Below, one piece after another: positions 56,867 through 64,000 of a stretch of 64,000 nucleotides of DNA; within the stretch, counting starts at the first letter, position 1, and each line of letters begins with the position of its first letter. The DNA comes from Chloracidobacterium validum (GTDB lineage Bacteria > Acidobacteriota > Blastocatellia > Chloracidobacteriales > Chloracidobacteriaceae). The position numbers were made by a program, and so were the translations under genes. The stretch lies in assembly GCF_018304825.1 (NCBI RefSeq), contig NZ_CP072648.1:2215501-2279500 (forward strand), read 5' to 3'. The notes under the pieces were generated by a model, which made no database searches, was not told the DNA's origin, and saw only the letters and a program-made list of their open reading frames with translations.

Positions 56867-59401
56867 ATGCACGAGAAGTACCAACCGCACGTCATCGAAG
56901 AACAATGGCAACGGATTTGGCAGGAACGACAGACCTTCAAGGTTCGTGACGATGGCTCACGGCCGCGTTACTACATGCTGGAAATGCTTCCCTATCCGTC
57001 AGGGCGCATTCACTTGGGTCACGTTCGCAACTACAGCATTGGCGACGCCGTCGCCTGGTATAAGCGCCTGCGGGGCTATGACGTGCTGCACCCGATGGGC
57101 TGGGATGCCTTTGGGTTGCCGGCTGAAAATGCGGCCATCAAACATGGCGCGCGCCCCGACGAATGGACGTTCCAAAACATCGCCACCATGCGCGCTCAAC
57201 TCCAGCGGATGGGGTTCAGCTACGACTGGGGACGTGAAATTGCCACCTGCCACCCCGATTACTACCGGTGGAACCAGTGGATGTTCATCCAGCTCTTCAA
57301 ACGGGGGCTGGTCTATCGCAAGCGATCCGTTGTCAACTGGTGTCCGAAGTGCAACACGAGCCTTGCCAACGAACAGGCTGAAGGCGGCTTCTGCTGGCGA
57401 CACGAAGACACGCCGGTTGAGCAACGCGAGCTTGAACAGTGGTTCGTTCGCCAAACGCACTACGCCGAGGAACTCCTGGCCGGCATTGAAGGTAGCCTCC
57501 GGGATGGCTGGCCCGGACACGTTCTCAAACGCCAGCAAGATTGGATTGGCCGCAGCGAAGGCGCGGAGATTGATTTTACGCTGGCTGATGACCCAACGCT
57601 CAAACTGCGCATTTTTACGACTCGCCTGGATACCATTTACGGCGCCAACGCGGTTATCGTCGCCCCAGAGCATGGCCTCATGCCACAGTTGCTCGAACTG
57701 TCGCCGGTGCGCGATCAGGTTGAAGCCTTTGTCACCCACATCACCTCTCAGTCGCTCCGCGAGCGGACGGAGTCACGGGAAAAAGAAGGGGTGGATACGG
57801 GCCTTTATGCCATCAATCCATTCAATGCGGAGCGCTTGCCCGTCTGGACAGCCAACTTTGTCCTGGCGCAGTACGGCACGGGTGCGCTGATGAGCGTTCC
57901 GGCGCATGACGAACGTGACTTCGAGTTTTCGCGCAAGTACGGCCTGCCCATTCGGCGGGTCATCTGGGATGTCGTGCCGAGCGATCCGAAAACGACGCTG
58001 CGCATCTCGTCGTTGCCGTTTCTGGATGAAGGGCAACTCGGCGCCGACTGTGGCCCGTTTTCGGGTCTTTCTTCGGATGAGGCGCGCAGCGGCATGGCCC
58101 GGCAGGCTGAAGCGCAGGGCTTTGGAAAACGCACAACAACCTACCGGCTGCGCGATTGGGGCATCTCGCGGCAACGCGCCTGGGGAACCCCGATCCCCAT
58201 GATTCACTGTGAGGCCTGTGGCACGATTTCCCCGGAAGCTGAAGAAAACCTGCCGGTTCTGTTGCCACCCGACTTGGATTTTTCTACCGGCGCGCCCTTG
58301 GCCACGCATCCAACCTTCACCAAGGTCACTTGTCCCAACTGCGGCGCGCCGGCCCGACGCGACACCGATACCATGGACACGTTCGTGGACTCCAACTGGT
58401 ACTACTTCCGCTACTGCGACCCGCGCAATGCCGAGCGACCATTTAATCGGGAGGTCGTCCACCGCTGGACACCGGTGGATTTTTACATCGGCGGCGATGA
58501 GCACGCCGTCATGCACCTGATTTACACGCGGGCGTGGACAATGATGATGCGCGACATTGGGTTGGTTGATTTTGGCGAGCCGGTCAAACGGCTTCTCACC
58601 CAGGGCATGGTCATTCTCAATGGCGCGAAAATGTCAAAGTCGCTGGGCAATATCGTGGACCCAGACGAGATGATCCGGCGCTATGGCGCGGACGCCACCC
58701 GGCTATCCATCCTATTTGCGGCCCCGCCCGAACGGGAAGTAGATTGGAAACGGATTACGGATGAGCACGGCGAAGACGACTATCCGGCCGCCGAAGGCGC
58801 GATGCGGTATCTGGCTCGTGTCTGGCGGTTGGCGCACCGGTGGCACGACCGGTGCCGCGCCGTGACTGGTCTGCCCGAAACGACCTCACCGGCGGCAGAA
58901 GCCGCGCGGCGCGCTACACACCAGGCGCTGGCGCGGGCGACTGATGCGTTTGAAAACGGGCTCCGCCTCAACGTCGTGGTAGCCACCTGCATGGAACTGA
59001 CCAATGCGCTCTATGACTTTGACACCGCCGTTGGGGACACGACCGCCGTCACCGATGTCCAGACCATGCGGGAAGGCCTCGAAGCCCTCACCACCATGCT
59101 GGCCCCGCTGGCCCCGCACACGGCCGAAGCGCTTTGGCAAGCCCTTGGGCACGAAACCTCGCTTGCCGAAGCCAACTGGATGGACCCTGATCCCGACCTT
59201 GCCCGCGAACCACAGTTGGAAATTCCGGTGCAGGTCAACGGCAAGCTCAAAAGCAAGGTCTTGGTGGCGGCAGATAGTTCGGATGCGGACTTGGAAGCCG
59301 CCGCACTGGCCGACGCCAAGATTCAAGCGTTGACGGCGGACAAGACCATCGCCAAGGTCATCGTCGTTCCCAAGCGGCTGGTCAACGTGGTCATCCGGTA
59401 A
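56867..59401 (+). CDS. leuS: Leucyl-tRNA synthetase
   Basis: Class I synthetase charging tRNA-Leu, 844 residues from the ATG at 56867 (MHEKYQPHVI). The HIGH signature is HLGH (49-52), a CP1 editing domain follows, and KMSKS is in NGAKMSKSLGNIVDP near residue 590. The end VIVVPKRLVNVVI is the usual LeuRS tail. An upstream ATG at 56702 would add 55 low-complexity residues and is rejected. The RBS is weak. It is followed 48 bp later by bchC. Confidence 0.96.
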   Translation: MHEKYQPHVIEEQWQRIWQERQTFKVRDDGSRPRYYMLEMLPYPSGRIHLGHVRNYSIGDAVAWYKRLRGYDVLHPMGWDAFGLPAENAAIKHGARPDEWTFQNIATMRAQLQRMGFSYDWGREIATCHPDYYRWNQWMFIQLFKRGLVYRKRSVVNWCPKCNTSLANEQAEGGFCWRHEDTPVEQRELEQWFVRQTHYAEELLAGIEGSLRDGWPGHVLKRQQDWIGRSEGAEIDFTLADDPTLKLRIFTTRLDTIYGANAVIVAPEHGLMPQLLELSPVRDQVEAFVTHITSQSLRERTESREKEGVDTGLYAINPFNAERLPVWTANFVLAQYGTGALMSVPAHDERDFEFSRKYGLPIRRVIWDVVPSDPKTTLRISSLPFLDEGQLGADCGPFSGLSSDEARSGMARQAEAQGFGKRTTTYRLRDWGISRQRAWGTPIPMIHCEACGTISPEAEENLPVLLPPDLDFSTGAPLATHPTFTKVTCPNCGAPARRDTDTMDTFVDSNWYYFRYCDPRNAERPFNREVVHRWTPVDFYIGGDEHAVMHLIYTRAWTMMMRDIGLVDFGEPVKRLLTQGMVILNGAKMSKSLGNIVDPDEMIRRYGADATRLSILFAAPPEREVDWKRITDEHGEDDYPAAEGAMRYLARVWRLAHRWHDRCRAVTGLPETTSPAAEAARRATHQALARATDAFENGLRLNVVVATCMELTNALYDFDTAVGDTTAVTDVQTMREGLEALTTMLAPLAPHTAEALWQALGHETSLAEANWMDPDPDLAREPQLEIPVQVNGKLKSKVLVAADSSDADLEAAALADAKIQALTADKTIAKVIVVPKRLVNVVIR

Positions 59402-59449
59402 GCGACCCGGCTTGGTTGACGTTCTCTCACTTGAAAGGTCACTGCGTTT

Positions 59450-60397
59450 ATGAACGCCATTGTTTTTCACGCCCCGCACGAAATTGGATGGCAATCCATT
59501 GCCTTACCGCCTATGACCCCAACTTCGGTACGGGTTGCCACCAAACTCACCTCCATCAGCGCCGGGACAGAGCGCATGACACTCGAAGGACGACTGCCGG
59601 GGATGCCACAACTGCGCTATCCGCTTATCCCAGGGTATGAAAACGTCGGCGAAGTCGTCGAAGTCGGGGCAGATGTTGACCCGGCGCAGTTCAAGGTGGG
59701 CGACCGCGTGTTTCTCCCCGGCACGGTTCGCTACGAAGGCTTTTTTTCCGTTTTCGGCGGCCAGGTCTCGGAATCCATCAGTGAGGTTCAGCGCCCGATC
59801 AAAGTGCCGGACGGCATCTCGGATGAAACCGCGCTCCTGTTGGCACTTGGGGCCACGGCTCACCACGGCGTGCGCGATTTGGTACCCGCCGGCAACCAGC
59901 CCTCGGTTCTGGTCCTCGGTCAAGGTATCGTCGGACAACTGGCGGCCCGGATGCTCACTGAAGCCGGCGCAGAAGTTACCGTTGCCGATACGATTCCCTT
60001 TCGCGTCGGACTGGGCGAAGCTGACCACTTCATTGTTGTCAATCAGGAGAGCGACATCCCGTCTGATAGCTTTGATGTCGTCGTCGAAGCAACCGGCAAC
60101 GTGGCCTGCTTCGACACAGCCGTGCGCGCCCTCAAAAAACACGGACATCTGCGCTCACTCGGCTTTTACGAAGACATTCGGTTTGCTTTCGGTCCAGCCT
60201 TCATCAAAGAAATTCGGCTTGACATTGCCGGTGAATGGGATGCGCAAGACATAGCCGCAACTTGCCGGTTCCTCGCCGCGCAGGACGACGCCCTCCGGCA
60301 GCTCCTCACGCACCAGTTACCGGCCAGCGATCCGGTTCGGGCCTATGGCGTTGCCTTGCGTGATCCAGAGTGTTTGAAAATCGCACTCACATGGTAA
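59450..60397 (+). CDS. bchC: Bacteriochlorophyllide a dehydrogenase BchC
   Basis: BchC oxidises the 3-hydroxyethyl group of bacteriochlorophyllide to 3-acetyl late in bacteriochlorophyll a synthesis. It is a zinc-lacking medium-chain dehydrogenase type of 315 residues: ISAGTERMTLEGRLPGM, YPLIPGYENVGEVVEVG, VGDRVFLPG and a Rossmann segment VLVLGQGIVGQLAARML. AAAGG lies upstream of the ATG. The next gene on the same strand is bchZ, after a 144-bp gap with a hairpin. Confidence 0.93.
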   Translation: MNAIVFHAPHEIGWQSIALPPMTPTSVRVATKLTSISAGTERMTLEGRLPGMPQLRYPLIPGYENVGEVVEVGADVDPAQFKVGDRVFLPGTVRYEGFFSVFGGQVSESISEVQRPIKVPDGISDETALLLALGATAHHGVRDLVPAGNQPSVLVLGQGIVGQLAARMLTEAGAEVTVADTIPFRVGLGEADHFIVVNQESDIPSDSFDVVVEATGNVACFDTAVRALKKHGHLRSLGFYEDIRFAFGPAFIKEIRLDIAGEWDAQDIAATCRFLAAQDDALRQLLTHQLPASDPVRAYGVALRDPECLKIALTW

Positions 60398-60408
60398 GTT
60401 GAAAGTAA

Positions 60409-60446
60409 GGGTGAAGGCGATGGTCTTCACCCTGAAGTGTTTTTCC
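60409..60446 (+). terminator. Hairpin between bchC and bchZ, possible terminator or attenuator
   Basis: A perfect 8-bp stem (60409-60416 with 60425-60432, 8-nt loop) just after the bchC stop. A run of five T follows only about eight bases later (60440-60444), so it may end some transcripts or stabilise the bchC 3' end, not act as a strong terminator. Confidence 0.45.
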
Positions 60447-60541
60447 CATGGGCGACGTTCCCCAGCCCCTTGTTTTGACGCCGGCATCCGTGCCGCGCTG
60501 GTCTTCTCACCTTTCTCGCCTGATCGGGAGCGTCTCATCCT

Positions 60542-62107
60542 ATGCCACTCTCACAAGAAGTCGAACAGCTCACCCAAACGGCCCTACGCGCCGGACTCAC
60601 CCTCAACGTCAAACGTGACGTGGACACCAGCAATGCGTTTTGGGGGGCGTTGTTTACGTTTGGGTGCTTGCCTGACTTGCAGGTTGTCATCAACGGTCCG
60701 GTGGGATGCTACACGTTGCCGATCACCTCGATTCTCAACTACACCGACACGATTCCGAACCTGCCGAACGTCATTTCAACTGATTTCACCGAACGCGAAG
60801 TGACGCTCGACGGCACGAATCCCATTTTGCGCACGGCCCTTGATGGACGCTCCACGCTCAACCACCAGCGCCGCGCCACAGTTGTCTTGACGACACAGGA
60901 AAGCGAACTCATCAGCACCGATGGCTTTGAGTCCGGTTCAAGCGTTGCCGGGTCCGTCGCCCACTTTGAGAGTCGGGCGCTGCAAGACGACGAATGGCAA
61001 GGGCGCGATGCCGCGCTGCTTTACCTCTATGAACAGCGCGAATGGCTGCTGACATCTTCTGGTCATGACGCAAGAGCCTTACGGCAGGCCGCCGAGAACC
61101 GGACAAAGCCGCGCGTGACCATCATTGGCCCAACCTATGGCTGTTTCAACGGCTATGCCGATCTGGCCGAGATTGAGCGGCTCATCCGTGGCATCGGGGC
61201 GGAGGTCGGATGCGTCATGCCACTTCGGTCGCGGATCGCTGACCTAGCAACCCTGGACGCCTGCGACGCCTGTGTCGTCATGTACCAGGAGTTTGGGGCG
61301 AACCTCGCCGCGCGCCTGGGCAAGCCCTATCTCTATGCCCCATTTGGCATTCACGACACGACCGAGTTCGTGCGTGAACTTGGCCGGATGCTCGGTCTGC
61401 CGACGCAAGCCGAAGCCTTCATTCAGCAGGAAAAACAAACTACGCTCCGGGCTTTCTGGGACCTCTGGCGCAGCCCGCACCAGGATTTCTTTGGCACATC
61501 GAGCTTCGGCGTTGCCGCGGGCGAAACCTATACCCAAGGGATCCGGCGTGTGCTGCAGGATGAATTTGGCATGCGTCCGACGCTCGTGGCCTCGCGTCAG
61601 GCGAAATCCGGGCCGTTTGCTTACAGCGCGATTGACGTTCGGCAGACGCTCCTCGATGACCCACCGATGCTGCTGTTTGGCTCGATTAACGAGAAAATCT
61701 ACATCAGTGAGCTTGAACTGCTCACCGGTTACATTCCGGCGTCTTTTCCGGGGCCTGTGGTTCGGCGGTCAACCGGAACGCCGTTCATGGGTTACGCCGG
61801 GGTGGTCTATCTGGCGCAGGAAATCAGCAACTTCTTGTTTGAGATTTTGTTCCGCCACCTGCCCGTGGAAGGACTCGAACGCAAACAGGCGCAGGAAACG
61901 ACCATGGCCGTTCCAGATGCCGAAATCATCTGGAATCCCGACGCCATCGAACGCATGAATGTCGTCCTGAAAAAAGTGCCGTTCTTTGTGCGCATTTCCG
62001 CCAGTAAAAAACTGCGGATCGAAGCCGAGCGGGAAGCCATTCAGCGCCGGATTCGAGAAGTCACCCCGGACATCATTGACGACGTGGCCCGCCGATTTGC
62101 GCGCTAG
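60542..62107 (+). CDS. bchZ: Chlorophyllide a reductase subunit BchZ
   Basis: BchZ, one of the two nitrogenase-like NB-protein subunits of chlorophyllide a reductase (BchXYZ), which reduces the chlorin B ring to a bacteriochlorin. It has 521 residues. NGPVGCYTLP holds Cys56, matching the single cluster-ligand Cys of BchZ. YTDTIPNLP, VLTTQESELISTDGF, GPTYGCFNGYADLAEIERL and YLYAPFGIHDTTEF are also typical. GGGAG lies 10 nt before the ATG. bchX and bchY are not in the window. Confidence 0.93.
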   Translation: MPLSQEVEQLTQTALRAGLTLNVKRDVDTSNAFWGALFTFGCLPDLQVVINGPVGCYTLPITSILNYTDTIPNLPNVISTDFTEREVTLDGTNPILRTALDGRSTLNHQRRATVVLTTQESELISTDGFESGSSVAGSVAHFESRALQDDEWQGRDAALLYLYEQREWLLTSSGHDARALRQAAENRTKPRVTIIGPTYGCFNGYADLAEIERLIRGIGAEVGCVMPLRSRIADLATLDACDACVVMYQEFGANLAARLGKPYLYAPFGIHDTTEFVRELGRMLGLPTQAEAFIQQEKQTTLRAFWDLWRSPHQDFFGTSSFGVAAGETYTQGIRRVLQDEFGMRPTLVASRQAKSGPFAYSAIDVRQTLLDDPPMLLFGSINEKIYISELELLTGYIPASFPGPVVRRSTGTPFMGYAGVVYLAQEISNFLFEILFRHLPVEGLERKQAQETTMAVPDAEIIWNPDAIERMNVVLKKVPFFVRISASKKLRIEAEREAIQRRIREVTPDIIDDVARRFAR

Positions 62108-62115
62108 GGTATCAT

Positions 62116-63405
62116 TTGACGCAACCGAACCTTTCTGCGTCATGGGATGAAACCCACATGGATGACTATGCCGACTTTGCCCACGCTGTCTATGCGACCG
62201 GTGTGCTCTCCGACCCATGGTTGTGGGGCGAGCCGCGTTTTCGGTTGCAGGGAGCCATCATCTCACCGTCCCTTGCCAACCAGTTGGCCGAGGCGGCTGA
62301 AGCTGTGACCTACCTTCACCAGGCGCTGGTTGAAATCTTGCTGGATAAGCCAGAGTTCATCGCATCGTTTTATCAGCTCACCCCCTTCCAGCGCATGATG
62401 TGGCAGGCGGCTGGAGGGATGTGGCATGGCATGGCGCGGGCTGACCTGTTCCTGTGCGCCGATGGACGCATCCAGTGCTGTGAACTCAACAGCGATACGC
62501 CCTCGGGCCAACCCGAGGCCGTCTGGCTCAACCACCTCCGCCAAGCTGCCCACCCCGGCTGTCTTGACCCAAATCTGAACTTTCCGGCGCGATTTCTTGA
62601 ACTGCTGCGTGAAAGCCACGCCAAACGCACGGACACGCCACTGACCAAGGTCGGGATTGTCTATCCGACCGAGTTGACAGAAGACCTCTGCATGATCGCC
62701 GCCTTCTCACGGTGGCTGGAAGCTGAAGGGATACACGTCGTCACTGGCTCACCCTACAATCTCTGTCGAACACCAACCGGTGTCGCTTTGCTGGGCCAGC
62801 CGGTGGACTTAATTCTGCGCCATTACAAAACGGACTGGTGGGGGGAGCGCCTGCCGGTTTGGGCAGATGCCGAGGGCTACCCTGACGATGAACCACTCAC
62901 CGAGCCGCTGTTGGCCCTGCTAGATGCCGATGTGCAGGAACAGGTGACGGTCGTCAACCCATTCGGCGCGGTTGTGACCCAAAACAAGCTTTCATTGGCG
63001 TTCTTCTGGGAAGAAATGGAGCGCTTCACACCCGAAGCCCAGCAGCTCATTCGCCGCTTCATCCCTGAAACCTATCGTTTGACCCAAATTTCGCTTGACC
63101 GGCTATGTGATGAGCGCGAGCAGTGGGTTCTCAAAAGTGACTACGGCTGCGAGGGCGCGGAAACGGTTTGCGGCCCCTTTGTCACGCCGGAAGTGTGGGA
63201 GAAAGCCATCGAACTGGCCCTGCCAGAACACTTCGTGGCGCAGCGTTTCTTCGAGGTTCAAGCTGACAATGAAGGCTGGTTGCCTAACTATGGCGTGTTT
63301 GTGTTGGGCGGTGGGGCGGCCGGTTTCTTCACCCGCCTGTCGAAAAAGAGTACGGAATACAACGCGGTAACCGCGCCAACGTACATCAGTGGCACGCCAG
63401 CTTAG
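62116..63405 (+). CDS. ATP-grasp glutathionylspermidine-synthase-like protein
   Basis: A protein of up to 429 residues with the fold of the C-terminal synthetase domain of glutathionylspermidine synthase, which forms an amide bond using ATP. CELNSDTPSGQPEA, DLILRHYKTDWWGE, WVLKSDYGCEGAETV and GVFVLGGGAAGFFTRLS look like the ATP-grasp elements. No amidase domain is attached. A TTG start at 62116 has AGGG 6 nt upstream, overlapping the bchZ stop; an ATG at 62158 is an alternative. It lies 8 bp after bchZ. The substrate is unknown. Confidence 0.8.
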   Translation: MTQPNLSASWDETHMDDYADFAHAVYATGVLSDPWLWGEPRFRLQGAIISPSLANQLAEAAEAVTYLHQALVEILLDKPEFIASFYQLTPFQRMMWQAAGGMWHGMARADLFLCADGRIQCCELNSDTPSGQPEAVWLNHLRQAAHPGCLDPNLNFPARFLELLRESHAKRTDTPLTKVGIVYPTELTEDLCMIAAFSRWLEAEGIHVVTGSPYNLCRTPTGVALLGQPVDLILRHYKTDWWGERLPVWADAEGYPDDEPLTEPLLALLDADVQEQVTVVNPFGAVVTQNKLSLAFFWEEMERFTPEAQQLIRRFIPETYRLTQISLDRLCDEREQWVLKSDYGCEGAETVCGPFVTPEVWEKAIELALPEHFVAQRFFEVQADNEGWLPNYGVFVLGGGAAGFFTRLSKKSTEYNAVTAPTYISGTPA

Positions 63406-63413
63406 TCAGCGCT

Positions 63414-64000
63414 TTAGTCAGCGCTGGGCGCACGATTGGCGAAATATCGCAAGATGGAGACCCCATCGACCGGCGGGCAGTTCAGTACCTGACAGGCATC
63501 GGCCACGTACTGGGGCCGGCGCATGCCAACGAGCACACAACTCAACTCCGGCAGGCTGCGCAACGTATTGATGGCCATTTGGCTGAGGGATTGCTCCCGG
63601 CTTTCATAGCCAGCGCTAGAGAGCTGCTTCCGCACGGCGTCCGACTGGTGCTGGGCCTGTGCTGCGGCAAACTCGGCTACTGACGCCAGCGCAGCATTGG
63701 CCAACGCCATAAACTGTTCCTGCCAGGCAGTGAAAGCCACCGCATGGGGAGGTGCTGGTGGCGTAAGCTGCTCCAGCCATCGGCGAACCGGCAGGACGAC
63801 CAGCCGGTAGGCGTTCTGCTCCCAGGCAAACGGGGAGTCAAGCCGTGGCGCAAGCTGAAGCAGCCAATCGGTTAAGCCACCTTCGCCCATGAGCGGCAGC
63901 TTGAAATCAGCCGTCAGCCGCGTCTCGTGCTCACGCAGTGGTGACAACGCCGCCGCCAAGGCGTCGAGCGATGGTCGGCTGCCTGGGGGCAGGAAGTCGG
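63414..64000 (-). CDS. Aldo/keto reductase, C-terminal part
   Basis: The minus-strand frame is open to the window end, so only the C-terminal 195 or so residues are seen; the N-terminal TIM-barrel part with the catalytic Tyr lies outside. The visible part has QMAINTLRSLPELSCVLVGMRRPQYVADA, the usual end of the AKR barrel with the cofactor-binding loop, and a long helical insert before it. It is convergent with the ATP-grasp gene, 8 bp away. Its substrate is unknown. Confidence 0.75.
   Translation of the reverse strand, partial: DFLPPGSRPSLDALAAALSPLREHETRLTADFKLPLMGEGGLTDWLLQLAPRLDSPFAWEQNAYRLVVLPVRRWLEQLTPPAPPHAVAFTAWQEQFMALANAALASVAEFAAAQAQHQSDAVRKQLSSAGYESREQSLSQMAINTLRSLPELSCVLVGMRRPQYVADACQVLNCPPVDGVSILRYFANRAPSAD

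Overview
The window reads as chromosomal DNA, about 60% GC by eye, from a bacteriochlorophyll-making member of the Acidobacteriota, most likely Chloracidobacterium or a close relative. Three genes belong to bacteriochlorophyll synthesis: bchD (Mg-chelatase), bchC and bchZ (chlorophyllide a reductase branch). They sit among genes typical of Acidobacteriota: a secreted VWFA-domain protein, a DUF4129-like/DUF4350 pair, FHA-signalling proteins, a two-part methylmalonyl-CoA mutase, and a type-B succinate dehydrogenase. The genus is inferred from gene content and was not tested by alignment.

Layout. 1-4.8 kb: a minus-strand translation block read rplM-rpsI-rpsB-tsf-pyrH-frr, with a consensus promoter ahead of rplM and hairpin terminators after tsf and after frr. 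4.8-12.3 kb, minus: bchD, a cNMP-binding/PATAN-like protein, a UDP-xylose-synthase-like epimerase, an SDR, tgt, yajC and a TerC-family protein. 12.5-25.8 kb: an Arg/Gly-rich exported protein, an FHA-GAF-PP2C phosphatase, a membrane/thioredoxin fusion, a UbiA-family transferase, then M48 peptidase, an unknown protein and a glycosyltransferase, a VWFA protein with hisH, then ispD, a P450 and an FHA membrane protein. 25.8-36.5 kb: xseB, an exported cytochrome c and ferritin-like pair, a DJ-1/PfpI protein, an amino-acid permease, and a minus-strand run of a diguanylate cyclase, hpt, a LysW-like protein, a 3-hydroxyacyl-CoA dehydrogenase and the DUF4129-like/DUF4350 pair. A striking array of about ten 30-31 bp palindromic repeats lies between hpt and the LysW-like gene.

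36.6-42.9 kb, plus: methylmalonyl-CoA mutase large subunit, serS, a hybrid histidine kinase and two stand-alone receiver proteins. 42.9-44.6 kb is a scar-like zone holding a decayed C-terminal piece of a type I restriction subunit (hsdR), a small P-loop kinase-like gene and about 0.7 kb with no convincing gene. 44.6-49.2 kb is the sdhCAB operon, with a secreted protein gene inserted between sdhA and sdhB and a rhodanese at the end. 49.2-56.6 kb, minus, holds rpmF-plsX-bcp under a perfect -35/-10 promoter, a DnaQ-type exonuclease, a TPR protein, an ABC permease, an SDR and a Uma2-family protein with a repeat-built coiled coil. 56.9-64 kb: leuS, bchC, bchZ, an ATP-grasp glutathionylspermidine-synthase-like gene directly behind bchZ, and the 3' part of an aldo/keto reductase cut by the window end.

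No tRNA, rRNA, CRISPR array, intact insertion sequence or prophage was seen. The items most worth following up are the palindromic repeat array, the LysW-like carrier with an acidic tail in place of the usual EDWGE end, the ATP-grasp gene behind bchZ, and the Arg-rich exported protein.
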